This document shows positions 6,964-15,236 of a stretch of DNA of 24,497 bases, in pieces; within the stretch, counting starts at the first letter, position 1; every line of letters begins with the position of its first letter. The position numbers were made by a program, and so were the translations under genes. This stretch comes from an uncultured Collinsella sp. (lineage in GTDB: Bacteria > Actinomycetota > Coriobacteriia > Coriobacteriales > Coriobacteriaceae), in the NCBI GenBank assembly GCA_900548495.1, contig URKT01000029.1, positions 1 through 24,497 on the forward strand. Direction: 5' to 3'. The notes beneath the pieces are model-generated. The model was given only the letters and a program-made list of their open reading frames with translations, had not been told where the DNA came from and ran no database searches.

Positions 6964-7989
6964 ATGGCAGTAAAGGTTGCTATTAACGGCTTCGGTCGCA
7001 TCGGTCGTCTGGCTTTCCGTCAGATGTTCGGTCATGAGGGCTCCGAGATCGTCGCTATCAACGACCTCACCTCTCCCGATATGCTCGCTTACCTGCTGAA
7101 GTACGACTCCACGCAGGGCAACTACGCTCGCGATCACGAGGTCGTTGCTGGCGAGGATTCCATCACCGTTGACGGCAAGGAGATCAAGATCTACAAGGAG
7201 GCCGACGCCAACAACCTGCCTTGGGGCGACCTCGACGTCGACGTCGTTCTCGAGTGCACCGGCTTCTACACCAGCAAGGCTAAGGCTCAGGCCCACATCA
7301 ACGCTGGCGCCAAGAAGGTCGTCATCTCCGCTCCGGCTGGCAGCGATCTGCCCACCATCGTGTACAACGTCAACCACGAGACGCTGACCGCTGAGGACAA
7401 CATCATCTCCGCTGCTTCCTGCACCACCAACTGCCTCGCCCCGATGGCCAAGGGTCTGAACGACTTCGCTCCCATCGTGTCCGGCATCATGACCACCATC
7501 CACGCCTTCACCGGCGACCAGATGCCGCTCGACGGCCCGCAGCGCAAGGGCAACTTCCGTCGCTCCCGCGCCTGCTCCGAGAACATCGTCCCGAACACCA
7601 CGGGCGCTGCCAAGGCCATCGGCCTGGTTCTCCCCGAGCTCAACGGCAAGCTCATCGGTGCCGCCCAGCGCGTCCCGACGCCGACCGGCTCGCTGACCAA
7701 CCTCTACGCCGTCGTTGACAAGAAGGTCACCGTCGACGAGGTCAACGCTGCCATGAAGGCCTACGCCGAGACCATCCCCGATACCTTCGCCTACAACGAG
7801 GACCAGATCGTCTCCCGCGACATCGTCGGCGAGACCCACGGCTCCATCTTCGACGCCACTCAGACCATGTGCTCTGACCTCGGCAACGGCCAGACCCTCG
7901 TTCAGGTCACCTCTTGGTACGACAACGAGAACTCTTACACCTCTCAGATGGTCCGCACCATCAAGTACTTCGAGAAGTTCGTTGCCTAA
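6964..7989 (+). CDS. gap: Glyceraldehyde-3-phosphate dehydrogenase, type I
   Basis: A 341-aa GAPDH that oxidises glyceraldehyde-3-P to 1,3-bisphosphoglycerate in glycolysis. The Rossmann motif INGFGRIGR is at 7-15, and Asp34 (INDL) points to NAD rather than NADP. The active-site Cys153 is in ASCTTNC, and His180 is in TIHAFT. The DGPQRKGNFRRSRA segment (190-203) is a longer variant of the substrate loop seen in many anaerobes. The ATG at 6964 follows AAAGGAG at 6953-6959; the frame runs open upstream to 6898 without support. Codon use is extremely biased (CTC, GGC, AAG, ATC), as expected for high expression. A terminator follows, so gap may be made in excess over pgk. Confidence 0.97.
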   Translation: MAVKVAINGFGRIGRLAFRQMFGHEGSEIVAINDLTSPDMLAYLLKYDSTQGNYARDHEVVAGEDSITVDGKEIKIYKEADANNLPWGDLDVDVVLECTGFYTSKAKAQAHINAGAKKVVISAPAGSDLPTIVYNVNHETLTAEDNIISAASCTTNCLAPMAKGLNDFAPIVSGIMTTIHAFTGDQMPLDGPQRKGNFRRSRACSENIVPNTTGAAKAIGLVLPELNGKLIGAAQRVPTPTGSLTNLYAVVDKKVTVDEVNAAMKAYAETIPDTFAYNEDQIVSRDIVGETHGSIFDATQTMCSDLGNGQTLVQVTSWYDNENSYTSQMVRTIKYFEKFVA

Positions 7990-8026
7990 TTTGGCTTTTA
8001 GCGAATAGCTCGTTGAGCGTCTAAAG

Positions 8027-8075
8027 AAGGGCGCGGCCTTATAGGGCTTACACCCTAGGGTCGCGCCCTTTTTAT
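8027..8075 (+). terminator. Terminator between gap and pgk
   Basis: AAGGGCGCG (8027-8035) pairs with CGCGCCCTT (8062-8070), with an inner AGGG/CCCT stem, followed by a T-run to 8074. It is a good intrinsic terminator. Either pgk has its own promoter or depends on read-through. Confidence 0.85.
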
Positions 8076-8083
8076 AAGAAATC

Positions 8084-8106
8084 GTCTGCCGTAATGGGAG
8101 GCAGAC
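8084..8106 (+). promoter_or_regulatory. Short hairpin in the pgk leader
   Basis: GTCTGCC (8084-8090) and GGCAGAC (8100-8106) form a perfect 7-bp stem with a 9-nt loop, 24 nt before the pgk start and just before its GAAAGG site. It may protect the 5' end of a processed message. Function unknown. Confidence 0.4.
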
Positions 8107-8129
8107 ACGTACGAAAGGTAGAAGCAAAC

Positions 8130-9320
8130 ATGGCCTTTACCAAGAAGACCGTCCGCGACATCGATGTCGACGGCAAGCGCGTTCTCGTCCGCGTTGACTT
8201 TAACGTGCCTATCAAGGATGGCGTCGTTGGCGACACCACCCGTATCAAGGCTGCCCTGCCCACCATCAACTATCTCGTTGAGCACAACGCTCGCGTCATC
8301 CTCATGAGCCACCTCGGCCGTCCCGATGGCACCGGCTTCCAGCCCGAGCTGTCCCTCGAGCCCGTCGCCAAGAAACTCGCCGAGCTCTCCGGTCTCGACG
8401 TTACCTTTGTCGCCGACACTTACGGCGAGAAGGCCGCCGAGGCCGTTGCCGCCGTCGAGCCGGGCAAGGTCCTCGTTCTCGAGAACGTCCGCTTCGATAA
8501 GCGTGAGAAGAAGAACGATCCCGAGATCGCTAAGAAGCTCGCTTCTTATGGTGACGTCTTCGTTCTCGATGCCTTCGGCACCGCTCACCGCGCCCAGGGT
8601 TCCGTCGTGGGCCCCGCCGCTTACCTGCCTGCCGTCGCTGGCTTCCTGCTCGAGAAGGAGGTCGACACGCTGACCGGCATCTTCGCCGAGCCCGAGCGCC
8701 CCTTCGTCGCCATCGTCGGCGGTTCCAAGGTTTCCTCCAAGATCGGCGTTCTCGATCACCTTATCGACTCTGCTGACACCCTGATCATCGGTGGCGGTAT
8801 GGCCTACACCTTCTTCCTGGCTCAGGGCCTGTCCGTCGGTCAGTCTCTCAAGGAAGAGGACTGGGTCGAGCGCGCTGGCGAAATGCTCAAGAAGGCCGAG
8901 GAGAAGGGCGTCAAGATCCTGCTCCCCATCGACAACCGTGTTGCCGATCACTTTGGTGAGGACGCTGTCCCCGAGGTTGTCGCTTCCGACGCTATCCCTG
9001 ACGACCGTGAGGGCATGGACATCGGTCCTAAGACCGAGGAACTTTACGCCGAGGCTGTCAAGGGCGCCAAGACTGTGTTCTGGAACGGCCCCATGGGCGT
9101 CTTCGAGTTCGATAACTTCGCTCACGGCACCCAGGCTATCGCCGAGGCTGTCGCCGAGGCCGACTGCACCTCGATCATCGGCGGTGGCGACTCCGTCGCA
9201 GCTGTCAACAAGTTCAACCTGGCCGACAAGATGAGCTGGATCTCCACCGGTGGTGGCGCTTCCATGGAGCTCGTCGAGGGTAAGGCCCTGCCCGGAGTGG
9301 AGGCGCTTCTCGATGCCTAA
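8130..9320 (+). CDS. pgk: Phosphoglycerate kinase
   Basis: A 396-aa two-domain kinase making ATP from 1,3-bisphosphoglycerate, the usual bacterial length. RVDFNVP (21-27) and SHLGRP (60-65) form the substrate site. DAFGTAHRAQGSV lies mid-protein. IIGGGDSVAAVNKF and STGGGASMELVEGKALPG near the C-terminus bind nucleotide. The ATG at 8130 follows GAAAGG at 8113-8118; an ATG at 8094 in frame falls in the leader hairpin and is rejected. The stop overlaps the tpiA start by 8 nt, so the two are translationally coupled. Confidence 0.97.
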   Translation: MAFTKKTVRDIDVDGKRVLVRVDFNVPIKDGVVGDTTRIKAALPTINYLVEHNARVILMSHLGRPDGTGFQPELSLEPVAKKLAELSGLDVTFVADTYGEKAAEAVAAVEPGKVLVLENVRFDKREKKNDPEIAKKLASYGDVFVLDAFGTAHRAQGSVVGPAAYLPAVAGFLLEKEVDTLTGIFAEPERPFVAIVGGSKVSSKIGVLDHLIDSADTLIIGGGMAYTFFLAQGLSVGQSLKEEDWVERAGEMLKKAEEKGVKILLPIDNRVADHFGEDAVPEVVASDAIPDDREGMDIGPKTEELYAEAVKGAKTVFWNGPMGVFEFDNFAHGTQAIAEAVAEADCTSIIGGGDSVAAVNKFNLADKMSWISTGGGASMELVEGKALPGVEALLDA

Positions 9321-10080
9321 TCGCACCCTTCTTATCGCTGGTAACTGGAAGATGAACAACGACGTCGCCGAGGCCGCTAAGCTCGCCGACGAGCTGGCTC
9401 AGGCTCTGCCCGAGGTTCCGGCTGGCGTCGAGGCACTCGTCTGCCCTCCGACCATCGACATCACCACGGTTCATGACCGCATTCAGGCTGCCCCCATCGC
9501 CCTCGGTGCACAGAACGTGTACTGGGAGGCCAAGGGTGCCTTCACCGGTGAGTCCTCTTGCGACATGCTCAAGTCCGCTGGCTGCACCTACTGCATCATC
9601 GGTCACTCCGAGCGTCGCGACTACTTCCACGAGACCGACGAGGATCAGAACAAGAAGGCCAAGGCTCTCGTTGCCGCCGGTCTTGTTCCCGTCTTCTGCT
9701 GCGGCGAGTCCCTCGAGGTCCGCGAGGCTGGCACCTATGTCGAGCACGTCGTGAACCAGGTCAAGGCTGGCCTTGCTGGTCTTGAGATCACCTGCCCCAA
9801 GCAGGTCGTCGTCGCCTATGAGCCCATCTGGGCCATCGGCACCGGCAAGACCGCTACCGCCGAGGACGCTCAGGAGGTCTGCGGCGCTATCCGTGAGACC
9901 CTCAAGGAGATGTTCGGCGAGGAGCTCGCTAACGGCATCCGCGTTCTCTATGGTGGCTCTGCCAAGCCCGGCAACATCGCCGAGCTCGTCGCCAAGCCCG
10001 ACGTTGACGGTGCCCTCGTGGGCGGCGCTTCGCTCAAGGCTGCCGACTTCGCCTCTATGGTCGTCAAGGCAGGCGAGTAG
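9313..10080 (+). CDS. tpiA: Triosephosphate isomerase
   Basis: A 255-aa TIM barrel that interconverts dihydroxyacetone-P and glyceraldehyde-3-P. Catalytic residues are Lys13 (GNWKMN), His98 (IIGHSERR) and Glu170 (AYEPIWAIGTG). The phosphate loop GGSAKPGN is at 214-221. The ATG at 9313 lies inside the last codons of pgk (ATGCCTAA overlap), with GGAGTGGAGG just upstream. gpmI starts 5 nt after the stop. Confidence 0.97.
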   Translation: MPNRTLLIAGNWKMNNDVAEAAKLADELAQALPEVPAGVEALVCPPTIDITTVHDRIQAAPIALGAQNVYWEAKGAFTGESSCDMLKSAGCTYCIIGHSERRDYFHETDEDQNKKAKALVAAGLVPVFCCGESLEVREAGTYVEHVVNQVKAGLAGLEITCPKQVVVAYEPIWAIGTGKTATAEDAQEVCGAIRETLKEMFGEELANGIRVLYGGSAKPGNIAELVAKPDVDGALVGGASLKAADFASMVVKAGE

Positions 10081-10085
10081 GACAT

Positions 10086-11639
10086 ATGGCACAACGTCAT
10101 CTTCCTGCACTCCTGATCATCATGGACGGCTGCGGCCTGGCTCCGGCCGATGGCGAGAACGCCGTCGCCGCTGCTAAGACGCCCTTCCTTGATAGCCTGT
10201 ACGAGAAGTACCCCCACACCACGCTCGGCGCTTCGGGCGAGGACGTGGGTCTTCCCGATGGCCAGATGGGCAACTCCGAGGTGGGTCACCTCAACATCGG
10301 TGCCGGCCGCATCGTGTTCCAGGAGCTTTCGCGCATCAACAATGCTATCAAGGACGGCTCCATCGCCAAGAACGAGGTCTTCGTCAAGGCTATGGACGAC
10401 GTCAAGGCTGACGGCAAGACCCTTCACCTCATGGGTCTTATGAGCCCTGGCGGTGTTCATTCTCACATGAACCACGTCGAGGCCCTGGTCAAGATGGCTG
10501 CCGAGCACGGTGTCAAGACCGTTCGCGTCCACGCCTTCATGGATGGCCGCGACGTTGACCCGCAGTCCGGTGCCGGTTACATGAGTGAGTTCTGCGCCTT
10601 CCTGGCCAAGATCTCCGAGGAGACCGGTTGCGACGCTCGCGTTGCCACCGTCTCGGGCCGTTATTGGGCCATGGACCGCGATAATCGTTGGGAGCGCATC
10701 CAGCGCGCCTACGACGTCATGGTCAACGCTTCCGATGCCGATACCGACCCCGTTGCCGGTATCAAGGCCTACTACGAGAAGGACCCGCGCGGCGACGAGT
10801 TCGTCGAGCCCTTCGCTGCCCACAACGAGGGCATCCACGAGGGCGACGCGGCCATCTTCTTCAACTTCCGTCCCGACCGCGCTCGTCAGATGACCCGCGT
10901 GTTCACGGACAAGGAGTTCGACGGCTTTGAGCGCGAGCAGATCAAGCTTTCGCACTTTGTGACGATGACCGAGTACGATCCGACGTTTGACGTCGAGGTC
11001 GCTTTCCCCAAGACGTTCCCCGAGAACGTCCTGGCCGACGTTATCGCCGCCAACGGCCTGAAGCAGCTGCACACCGCCGAGACCGAGAAGTACGCCCATG
11101 TGACGTTCTTCCTCAACGGCGGCATCGAGGAGCCCAAGGAGGGCGAGGAGCGCGTGCTCGTCGCTTCCCCCAAGGTCGCTACCTACGATCTGCAGCCTGA
11201 GATGAGCGCTCCCGAGGTTACTGAGAAGCTTGTCGCCGCCATCAACGAGGATCGCGCTGATTTCTACATCGTGAACTTCGCGAACTGCGACATGGTTGGT
11301 CACACCGGTGTCTTCGACGCCGCCGTTAAGGCCGTCGAGGCTGTTGACGATGCCCTGTCCAAGGTTGTCCCGGCGATTCTCGCCAAGGGCGGCTTTGCGC
11401 TGATTACCGCCGACCACGGCAACGCCGATCACATGTTTGACGTTGCTTCCGACGGTTCCAAGCATCCGTTTACGGCTCACACCACCAACCGCGTGCCGTT
11501 CATCATCGTTGATGAGAAGGCCAAGCTCACTGGTATCGAGGACGGTCGTCTTTCCGATATCGCTCCGACCATGCTCACCATGGCTGGTATTGAGCCTTCC
11601 GCCGAGATGACGGGCCGCGTGCTCGCCACCGAGGCCTAA
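10086..11639 (+). CDS. gpmI: 2,3-bisphosphoglycerate-independent phosphoglycerate mutase
   Basis: A 517-aa metal-dependent mutase of the alkaline phosphatase superfamily that converts 3- to 2-phosphoglycerate. Asp14 (MDGCG) and the phospho-accepting Ser64 in MGNSEVGHLNIGAGR are visible. VHSHMNH (124-130) and DGRDVDP (153-159) are in the transferase domain. ADHGNADH (442-449) and HTTNRVP (465-471) bind metal. The ATG at 10086 is 5 nt after tpiA, with only a weak TAGGA site, so coupling to tpiA is likely. It is placed between tpiA and secG, and a strong terminator follows. Confidence 0.97.
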   Translation: MAQRHLPALLIIMDGCGLAPADGENAVAAAKTPFLDSLYEKYPHTTLGASGEDVGLPDGQMGNSEVGHLNIGAGRIVFQELSRINNAIKDGSIAKNEVFVKAMDDVKADGKTLHLMGLMSPGGVHSHMNHVEALVKMAAEHGVKTVRVHAFMDGRDVDPQSGAGYMSEFCAFLAKISEETGCDARVATVSGRYWAMDRDNRWERIQRAYDVMVNASDADTDPVAGIKAYYEKDPRGDEFVEPFAAHNEGIHEGDAAIFFNFRPDRARQMTRVFTDKEFDGFEREQIKLSHFVTMTEYDPTFDVEVAFPKTFPENVLADVIAANGLKQLHTAETEKYAHVTFFLNGGIEEPKEGEERVLVASPKVATYDLQPEMSAPEVTEKLVAAINEDRADFYIVNFANCDMVGHTGVFDAAVKAVEAVDDALSKVVPAILAKGGFALITADHGNADHMFDVASDGSKHPFTAHTTNRVPFIIVDEKAKLTGIEDGRLSDIAPTMLTMAGIEPSAEMTGRVLATEA

Positions 11640-11640
11640 T

Positions 11641-11661
11641 AGAAAACAAATACCGTTTTCT
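11641..11661 (+). other. Small AT hairpin after gpmI
   Basis: AGAAAAC (11641-11647) pairs with GTTTTCT (11655-11661) around a 7-nt loop, directly after the gpmI stop and before the terminator. It is weak and its function is unknown. Confidence 0.35.
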
Positions 11662-11664
11662 AGT

Positions 11665-11699
11665 AAGGGGGTTGTCCACAACCGGACAACCCCCTTTTT
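11665..11699 (+). terminator. Terminator of the pgk-tpiA-gpmI operon
   Basis: AAGGGGGTTGTCC (11665-11677) pairs with GGACAACCCCCTT (11684-11696) around a 6-nt loop, followed by T5. It is a strong intrinsic terminator. Confidence 0.93.
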
Positions 11700-11803
11700 G
11701 GTATTTCTGCCATTTCCGCCCCGTCCTTGAGTGGCAGGTAGGGGAGAGCGGGGGATTGTGGTACAGTACTGGAGTTTGAACTGTTCTATTAAGGAGCTTA
11801 TCT

Positions 11804-12058
11804 ATGGGTCCGTTCCAGATTCTTCTGTTTGTCGTTTGGGCTGTCTCTGCCGTGGCGCTGACGATTCTCGTCCTGATGCATTCCGGTAAGGGCACCGGCG
11901 TTTCGGATATGATCGCTAGCTCGCTGTATAACTCCAGCTCTGCCACGGGCGTCATGGAGCAGAACCTCGATCGCCTGACGGTAATTATGGCCGTTGTTTT
12001 TGCCGTGTGCGTCGTCCTGTGCATGTTCTTCTTCCCGCAGGGCATCGTCGGCTACTAA
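11804..12058 (+). CDS. secG: Preprotein translocase subunit SecG
   Basis: An 84-aa inner membrane protein that assists SecYEG during protein export. Two membrane segments are seen at about 5-25 and 58-77. The conserved loop LVLMHSGKGTGVSDMI (22-37) between them is diagnostic. AAGGAG at 11791-11796 sets the ATG at 11804. It lies between two terminators and is probably its own unit; a clear promoter is not visible in the 100 nt upstream. Its place after tpiA/gpmI follows the common Gram-positive gap-pgk-tpi-secG order. Confidence 0.95.
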   Translation: MGPFQILLFVVWAVSAVALTILVLMHSGKGTGVSDMIASSLYNSSSATGVMEQNLDRLTVIMAVVFAVCVVLCMFFFPQGIVGY

Positions 12059-12080
12059 GCATCGGCGTATATACGTTTGA

Positions 12081-12110
12081 AAAGGGTCCCGCATGTGCGG
12101 GGCCCTTTTT
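12081..12110 (+). terminator. Terminator after secG
   Basis: AAAGGGTCCCGC (12081-12092) pairs with GCGGGGCCCTTT (12097-12108), with one G-T pair and an ATGT loop, followed by a T-run. It is an intrinsic terminator. Confidence 0.92.
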
Positions 12111-12281
12111 GTTTACAGACTTGTAACAGAGCCAGAATATCACCACATACTTCGCCCAACTAAAGAAATTCTCGACCGTTAACCGGAATTAGCCCCAAAT
12201 CGTGCATAAAATGCGCTACTGTATTGCAAAACGTTGCTCCGTTGTGCATAACCAGCCATAGCAATGGGCGGCGTTTTGATG

Positions 12282-12319
12282 GTTCAGATCGGATTGTCTC
12301 GACATATGTCCGACTGAAC
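12282..12319 (+). promoter_or_regulatory. Hairpin in the oppA leader
   Basis: GTTCAGATCGGA (12282-12293) pairs with TCCGACTGAAC (12309-12319), with a single bulge and a 15-nt loop, 33 nt before the oppA start. It could be an operator or an RNA control element. In the rest of 12111-12351 I see no gene and no convincing promoter. Confidence 0.45.
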
Positions 12320-12351
12320 ATTTCTTTGTCCTATCTCATAAGGAGGATGGC

Positions 12352-14028
12352 ATGGCTGATTCTATGTTCCACCAGCCCGTTATGGGTCGTCGCGCCTTTG
12401 TTGGCGGCACCCTCGCTGCGAGCTCCATGGCTTTTCTTGCCGCATGCGGCAAGAAGGGCGGCGACACTTCCGGTTCTGAGTCCGGTTCGACGCTGAACTT
12501 CTACATCAACAACCCGGTCTGCATCGACCCCTACAATGTCCAGGAGGACCAGGGCACTCAGGTCGAGTACCAGCTTTTTGACGCTCTGACCACTTATGAC
12601 GCCGAGAAGGGCAAGATCGTCCCGCTGGCTTGCGAGTCCTTCGAGGCCAACGACGACGCCACCGAGTTTACCTTCAAGATCAAGAAGGCCAAGTTCCACA
12701 ACGGTGACGACGTTACCTCCAAGTCCTTCAAGCTCGGTTGGGAGCGTCTGGTCAACACCAAGTCGGCCATCGCTACCGAGTATGGCCCTTCCGAGGTCTC
12801 CTATCACCTTTCCATGGTCGAGGGCTATGACGATCTGCTTGCCGGTAACGCTACCGAGCTCAGCGGTGTTACCTGCCCCGACGATGAGACCCTCGTCGTC
12901 AAGCTGTCTTCCGCTTACGCCGACTTCCCCTTCGTCGCCTCTCACCCGGCTCTGGCCCCGGTTCCCGAGTGCGCCGAGTCCGATGCCAAGAGCTTCTATC
13001 TTGCACCGGTCGGTAACGGCCCGTTCATGATGGACGGCAAGTGGGAGGATGGTCAGGAGATCAACCTCAAGAAGTTCGACGATTATTATGGCGACAAGGC
13101 CAAGATCGATGGCATCCACTTCCAGGTCATCAAGGACATGGAGACTGCTTACAAGGAGTTCCAGGCCGGTAACCTCGACGTCTGCGACGTTCCCGTTGCT
13201 CAGATCGACGCCGCCAAGAAGGATCGCGGCGTGTCCAAGGACGGCTACACCATGGGCGACGGCGAGCGCATGCTGCTCGGCTCCGAGCCTTCCACCTACT
13301 ACCTGACCTGCAACAACACGGCCGAGCCGTTCAACAACGCCGACCTGCGCAGGGGTATCTCCCTGGCCATTAACCGTGAGGCCATCTGCAAGACCATCTT
13401 CAAGGGTACCCGTACCCCCGCCGACGGCATTGTTCCTCCGGGCATCGATGGCTACAAGGAGGGCGCATGGGAGTTCTGCGCCTACGACGTCGACAAGGCT
13501 AACGAGTACCTCGACAAGGTTGCTCCCGCTGACGCCAACGGCGATCGTGGCATTAACGTGACCCTTTCCTACAACCAGGACGGTGGCCACAAGGAGATCA
13601 TGGAGTCCATCATCGGCGACCTCGCCAAGGTTGGCGTTACCGCTACTTCCGATACCCCTGAGTGGTCTGCCCTGCTCGAGCAGTATCAGAACTTCAACTA
13701 TCAGTTCGGTCGTCTGGGTTGGATTGCCGACTACCCGATCATGGACAACTTCCTGTATCCGCTGTTCCACTCCGACTCCCTCGGTGGCGACAACCGCTCT
13801 GGTTACAACAACCCCGAGTTCGACGCCAAGGTCGACGAGGCTCGTACCACGGTTGACGACGAAGAGCGCGTCGCTAAGATGCAGGAGGCCGACGCAATGG
13901 TCGCTGCCGACTGCCCGGTCATCCCGGTGATGTTCTACACGCACACCATCGTCGGTTCCGATCGCATCAAGCACCTCTATGTCGATCCGCAGAAGCATGC
14001 CGAGCTGGGTACCGCTGAGCTCGCCTAA
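12352..14028 (+). CDS. oppA: Peptide ABC transporter substrate-binding lipoprotein
   Basis: A 558-aa SBP family 5 protein that would catch oligopeptides outside the cell for the OppBCDF permease. The N-terminus has twin arginines (R13-R14 in GRRAFVGG), a hydrophobic stretch and a lipobox ending at Cys32 (FLAACG), so it looks like a Tat-routed or Tat-like lipoprotein. The family signature region is at DALTTYDAEKGKIVPLACESFE, and the C-terminus has the usual PVIPVMFYTH. The ATG at 12352 follows AAGGAGG at 12340-12346. Codon bias is strong, so it is probably abundant. A hairpin at 14125-14154 separates it from oppB, a common way to make more binding protein than permease. Substrate specificity cannot be read from sequence. 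Confidence 0.93.
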   Translation: MADSMFHQPVMGRRAFVGGTLAASSMAFLAACGKKGGDTSGSESGSTLNFYINNPVCIDPYNVQEDQGTQVEYQLFDALTTYDAEKGKIVPLACESFEANDDATEFTFKIKKAKFHNGDDVTSKSFKLGWERLVNTKSAIATEYGPSEVSYHLSMVEGYDDLLAGNATELSGVTCPDDETLVVKLSSAYADFPFVASHPALAPVPECAESDAKSFYLAPVGNGPFMMDGKWEDGQEINLKKFDDYYGDKAKIDGIHFQVIKDMETAYKEFQAGNLDVCDVPVAQIDAAKKDRGVSKDGYTMGDGERMLLGSEPSTYYLTCNNTAEPFNNADLRRGISLAINREAICKTIFKGTRTPADGIVPPGIDGYKEGAWEFCAYDVDKANEYLDKVAPADANGDRGINVTLSYNQDGGHKEIMESIIGDLAKVGVTATSDTPEWSALLEQYQNFNYQFGRLGWIADYPIMDNFLYPLFHSDSLGGDNRSGYNNPEFDAKVDEARTTVDDEERVAKMQEADAMVAADCPVIPVMFYTHTIVGSDRIKHLYVDPQKHAELGTAELA

Positions 14029-14124
14029 GAGTTTGCAGCTTCCGTGAGGGTCAAGTATTTACGTAGACCTCATGGGAAACATACAGTTCTCCCTAACCTG
14101 GGGTAAACTGGCTGATGGTAATTT

Positions 14125-14159
14125 TGGGATGCCGGTCTGGCGATCGGCATCCCATTTAG
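14125..14159 (+). terminator. Intercistronic hairpin between oppA and oppB
   Basis: TGGGATGCCG (14125-14134) and CGGCATCCCA (14145-14154) form a perfect 10-bp stem with a 10-nt loop, followed only by TTTAGG. It is probably a leaky terminator or mRNA stabiliser after oppA. The remaining bases of the 156-nt gap hold no gene. Confidence 0.65.
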
Positions 14160-14184
14160 GTTAATCCCTAGATAGGGGAGTGGT

Positions 14185-15222
14185 ATGGGTAAGTACATCG
14201 TTAAACGTGTGCTTCAGTTCATCCCGGTGTTTTTGGGCGTTACGCTGATTCTGTTCGCCCTCCAGAATATCGTGCCGGGAGATCCGATCAAGCTGATCGG
14301 TGGAGACAAGGCTCTGTCCCCCGAGGTGGAGCTTCAGCTTCGCGTCCGCTATCACCTGGTCCAGTCGGACGAGGATGGCAACGCGATCCTTGACGAGAAC
14401 GGCGACCCCGTTCAAACGTCGCTCGTGGACCGTTACTTGTATTACATGAACGGCCTGCTTCATGGCGATCTGGGCAATTCGTATCAGCGCAAGCTGCCGG
14501 TTACGGAAATCTTTGCCCAGAAGTATCCGTATACGGTCAAACTTGCCGCGTGCGCCATCGTGCTCGAGGCAATCATGGGTATCGGTGCGGGTATCATTTC
14601 GGCGGTTAAGCGTTATTCCTTCTGGGATATTTTGGTAACGCTCACCACTTCGATTTTCGTTGCCGTCCCGGCTTTCTGGCTCGGTATGTTGCTGCAGCTG
14701 TTCTTTGGCGTCATTCTCAAGGACGCCACGGGCGGTGCATTCTCCATGCCGATCTCGGGTGCCGGTGGTTCCAGCTCTCAGTATCAGGATTGGATGCACT
14801 ATGTGCTTCCGACCATTACGCTGGCTTCGGTTTCGACCGCTTATGCCGCCCGCATTATGCGCTCGCAGCTGCTTGACGTCATGAACCAGGATTACATCCG
14901 TACGGCAAAGGCTAAGGGTCTCTCCAATCGCGCGATCATCGTCAAGCATGCGCTTAAGAATGCACTCATCCCCGTCGTTACCTATATTGGTGTCGACTTT
15001 GGCGGCATGCTTTCGGGCGCCATCCTGACCGAGACGGTCTTTAACTGGCCCGGTATCGGCTATGAGGTCTATCGCGCTATTAGCATGCGTGACTGGCCCA
15101 TCGTTATGGGCGGCGTTACGCTCATCGTCGTCGTCGTCATGGTGATCAACCTGCTCGTCGACATTAGCTATGCATTCCTCGACCCGCGCATCCGCCTTGG
15201 CGGTCCGTCGGATAAGGCCTAA
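14185..15222 (+). CDS. oppB: Peptide ABC transporter permease OppB
   Basis: A 345-aa membrane protein of the BPD_transp_1 family. It has an N-terminal membrane segment (about 9-30), further segments in 118-330, and the EAA loop DYIRTAKAKGLSNRAI (236-251) that touches the ATPases. The C-terminal motif FLDPRIRLGG is typical of OppB. Residues 61-78, in the external loop after the first membrane segment, form an acidic insertion (DEDGN then DENGD) not seen in E. coli OppB as I recall it. TAGGGGAG at 14173-14180 precedes the ATG at 14185. It is followed by oppC after 14 nt. Confidence 0.95.
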   Translation: MGKYIVKRVLQFIPVFLGVTLILFALQNIVPGDPIKLIGGDKALSPEVELQLRVRYHLVQSDEDGNAILDENGDPVQTSLVDRYLYYMNGLLHGDLGNSYQRKLPVTEIFAQKYPYTVKLAACAIVLEAIMGIGAGIISAVKRYSFWDILVTLTTSIFVAVPAFWLGMLLQLFFGVILKDATGGAFSMPISGAGGSSSQYQDWMHYVLPTITLASVSTAYAARIMRSQLLDVMNQDYIRTAKAKGLSNRAIIVKHALKNALIPVVTYIGVDFGGMLSGAILTETVFNWPGIGYEVYRAISMRDWPIVMGGVTLIVVVVMVINLLVDISYAFLDPRIRLGGPSDKA

Positions 15223-15236
15223 GGGAGGTACGTCTC

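Noticed and set aside
6916..8127. 403-aa open frame antisense to gap
   Set aside because: Low-complexity Val/Gly/Asp/Leu protein produced by codon bias of gap on the other strand.
9948..11681. 577-aa open frame antisense to gpmI
   Set aside because: The sense frame is a clear GpmI; the antisense product matches nothing and runs through the terminator.
12331..13998. 555-aa open frame antisense to oppA
   Set aside because: A codon-bias shadow of oppA with no recognisable domain.
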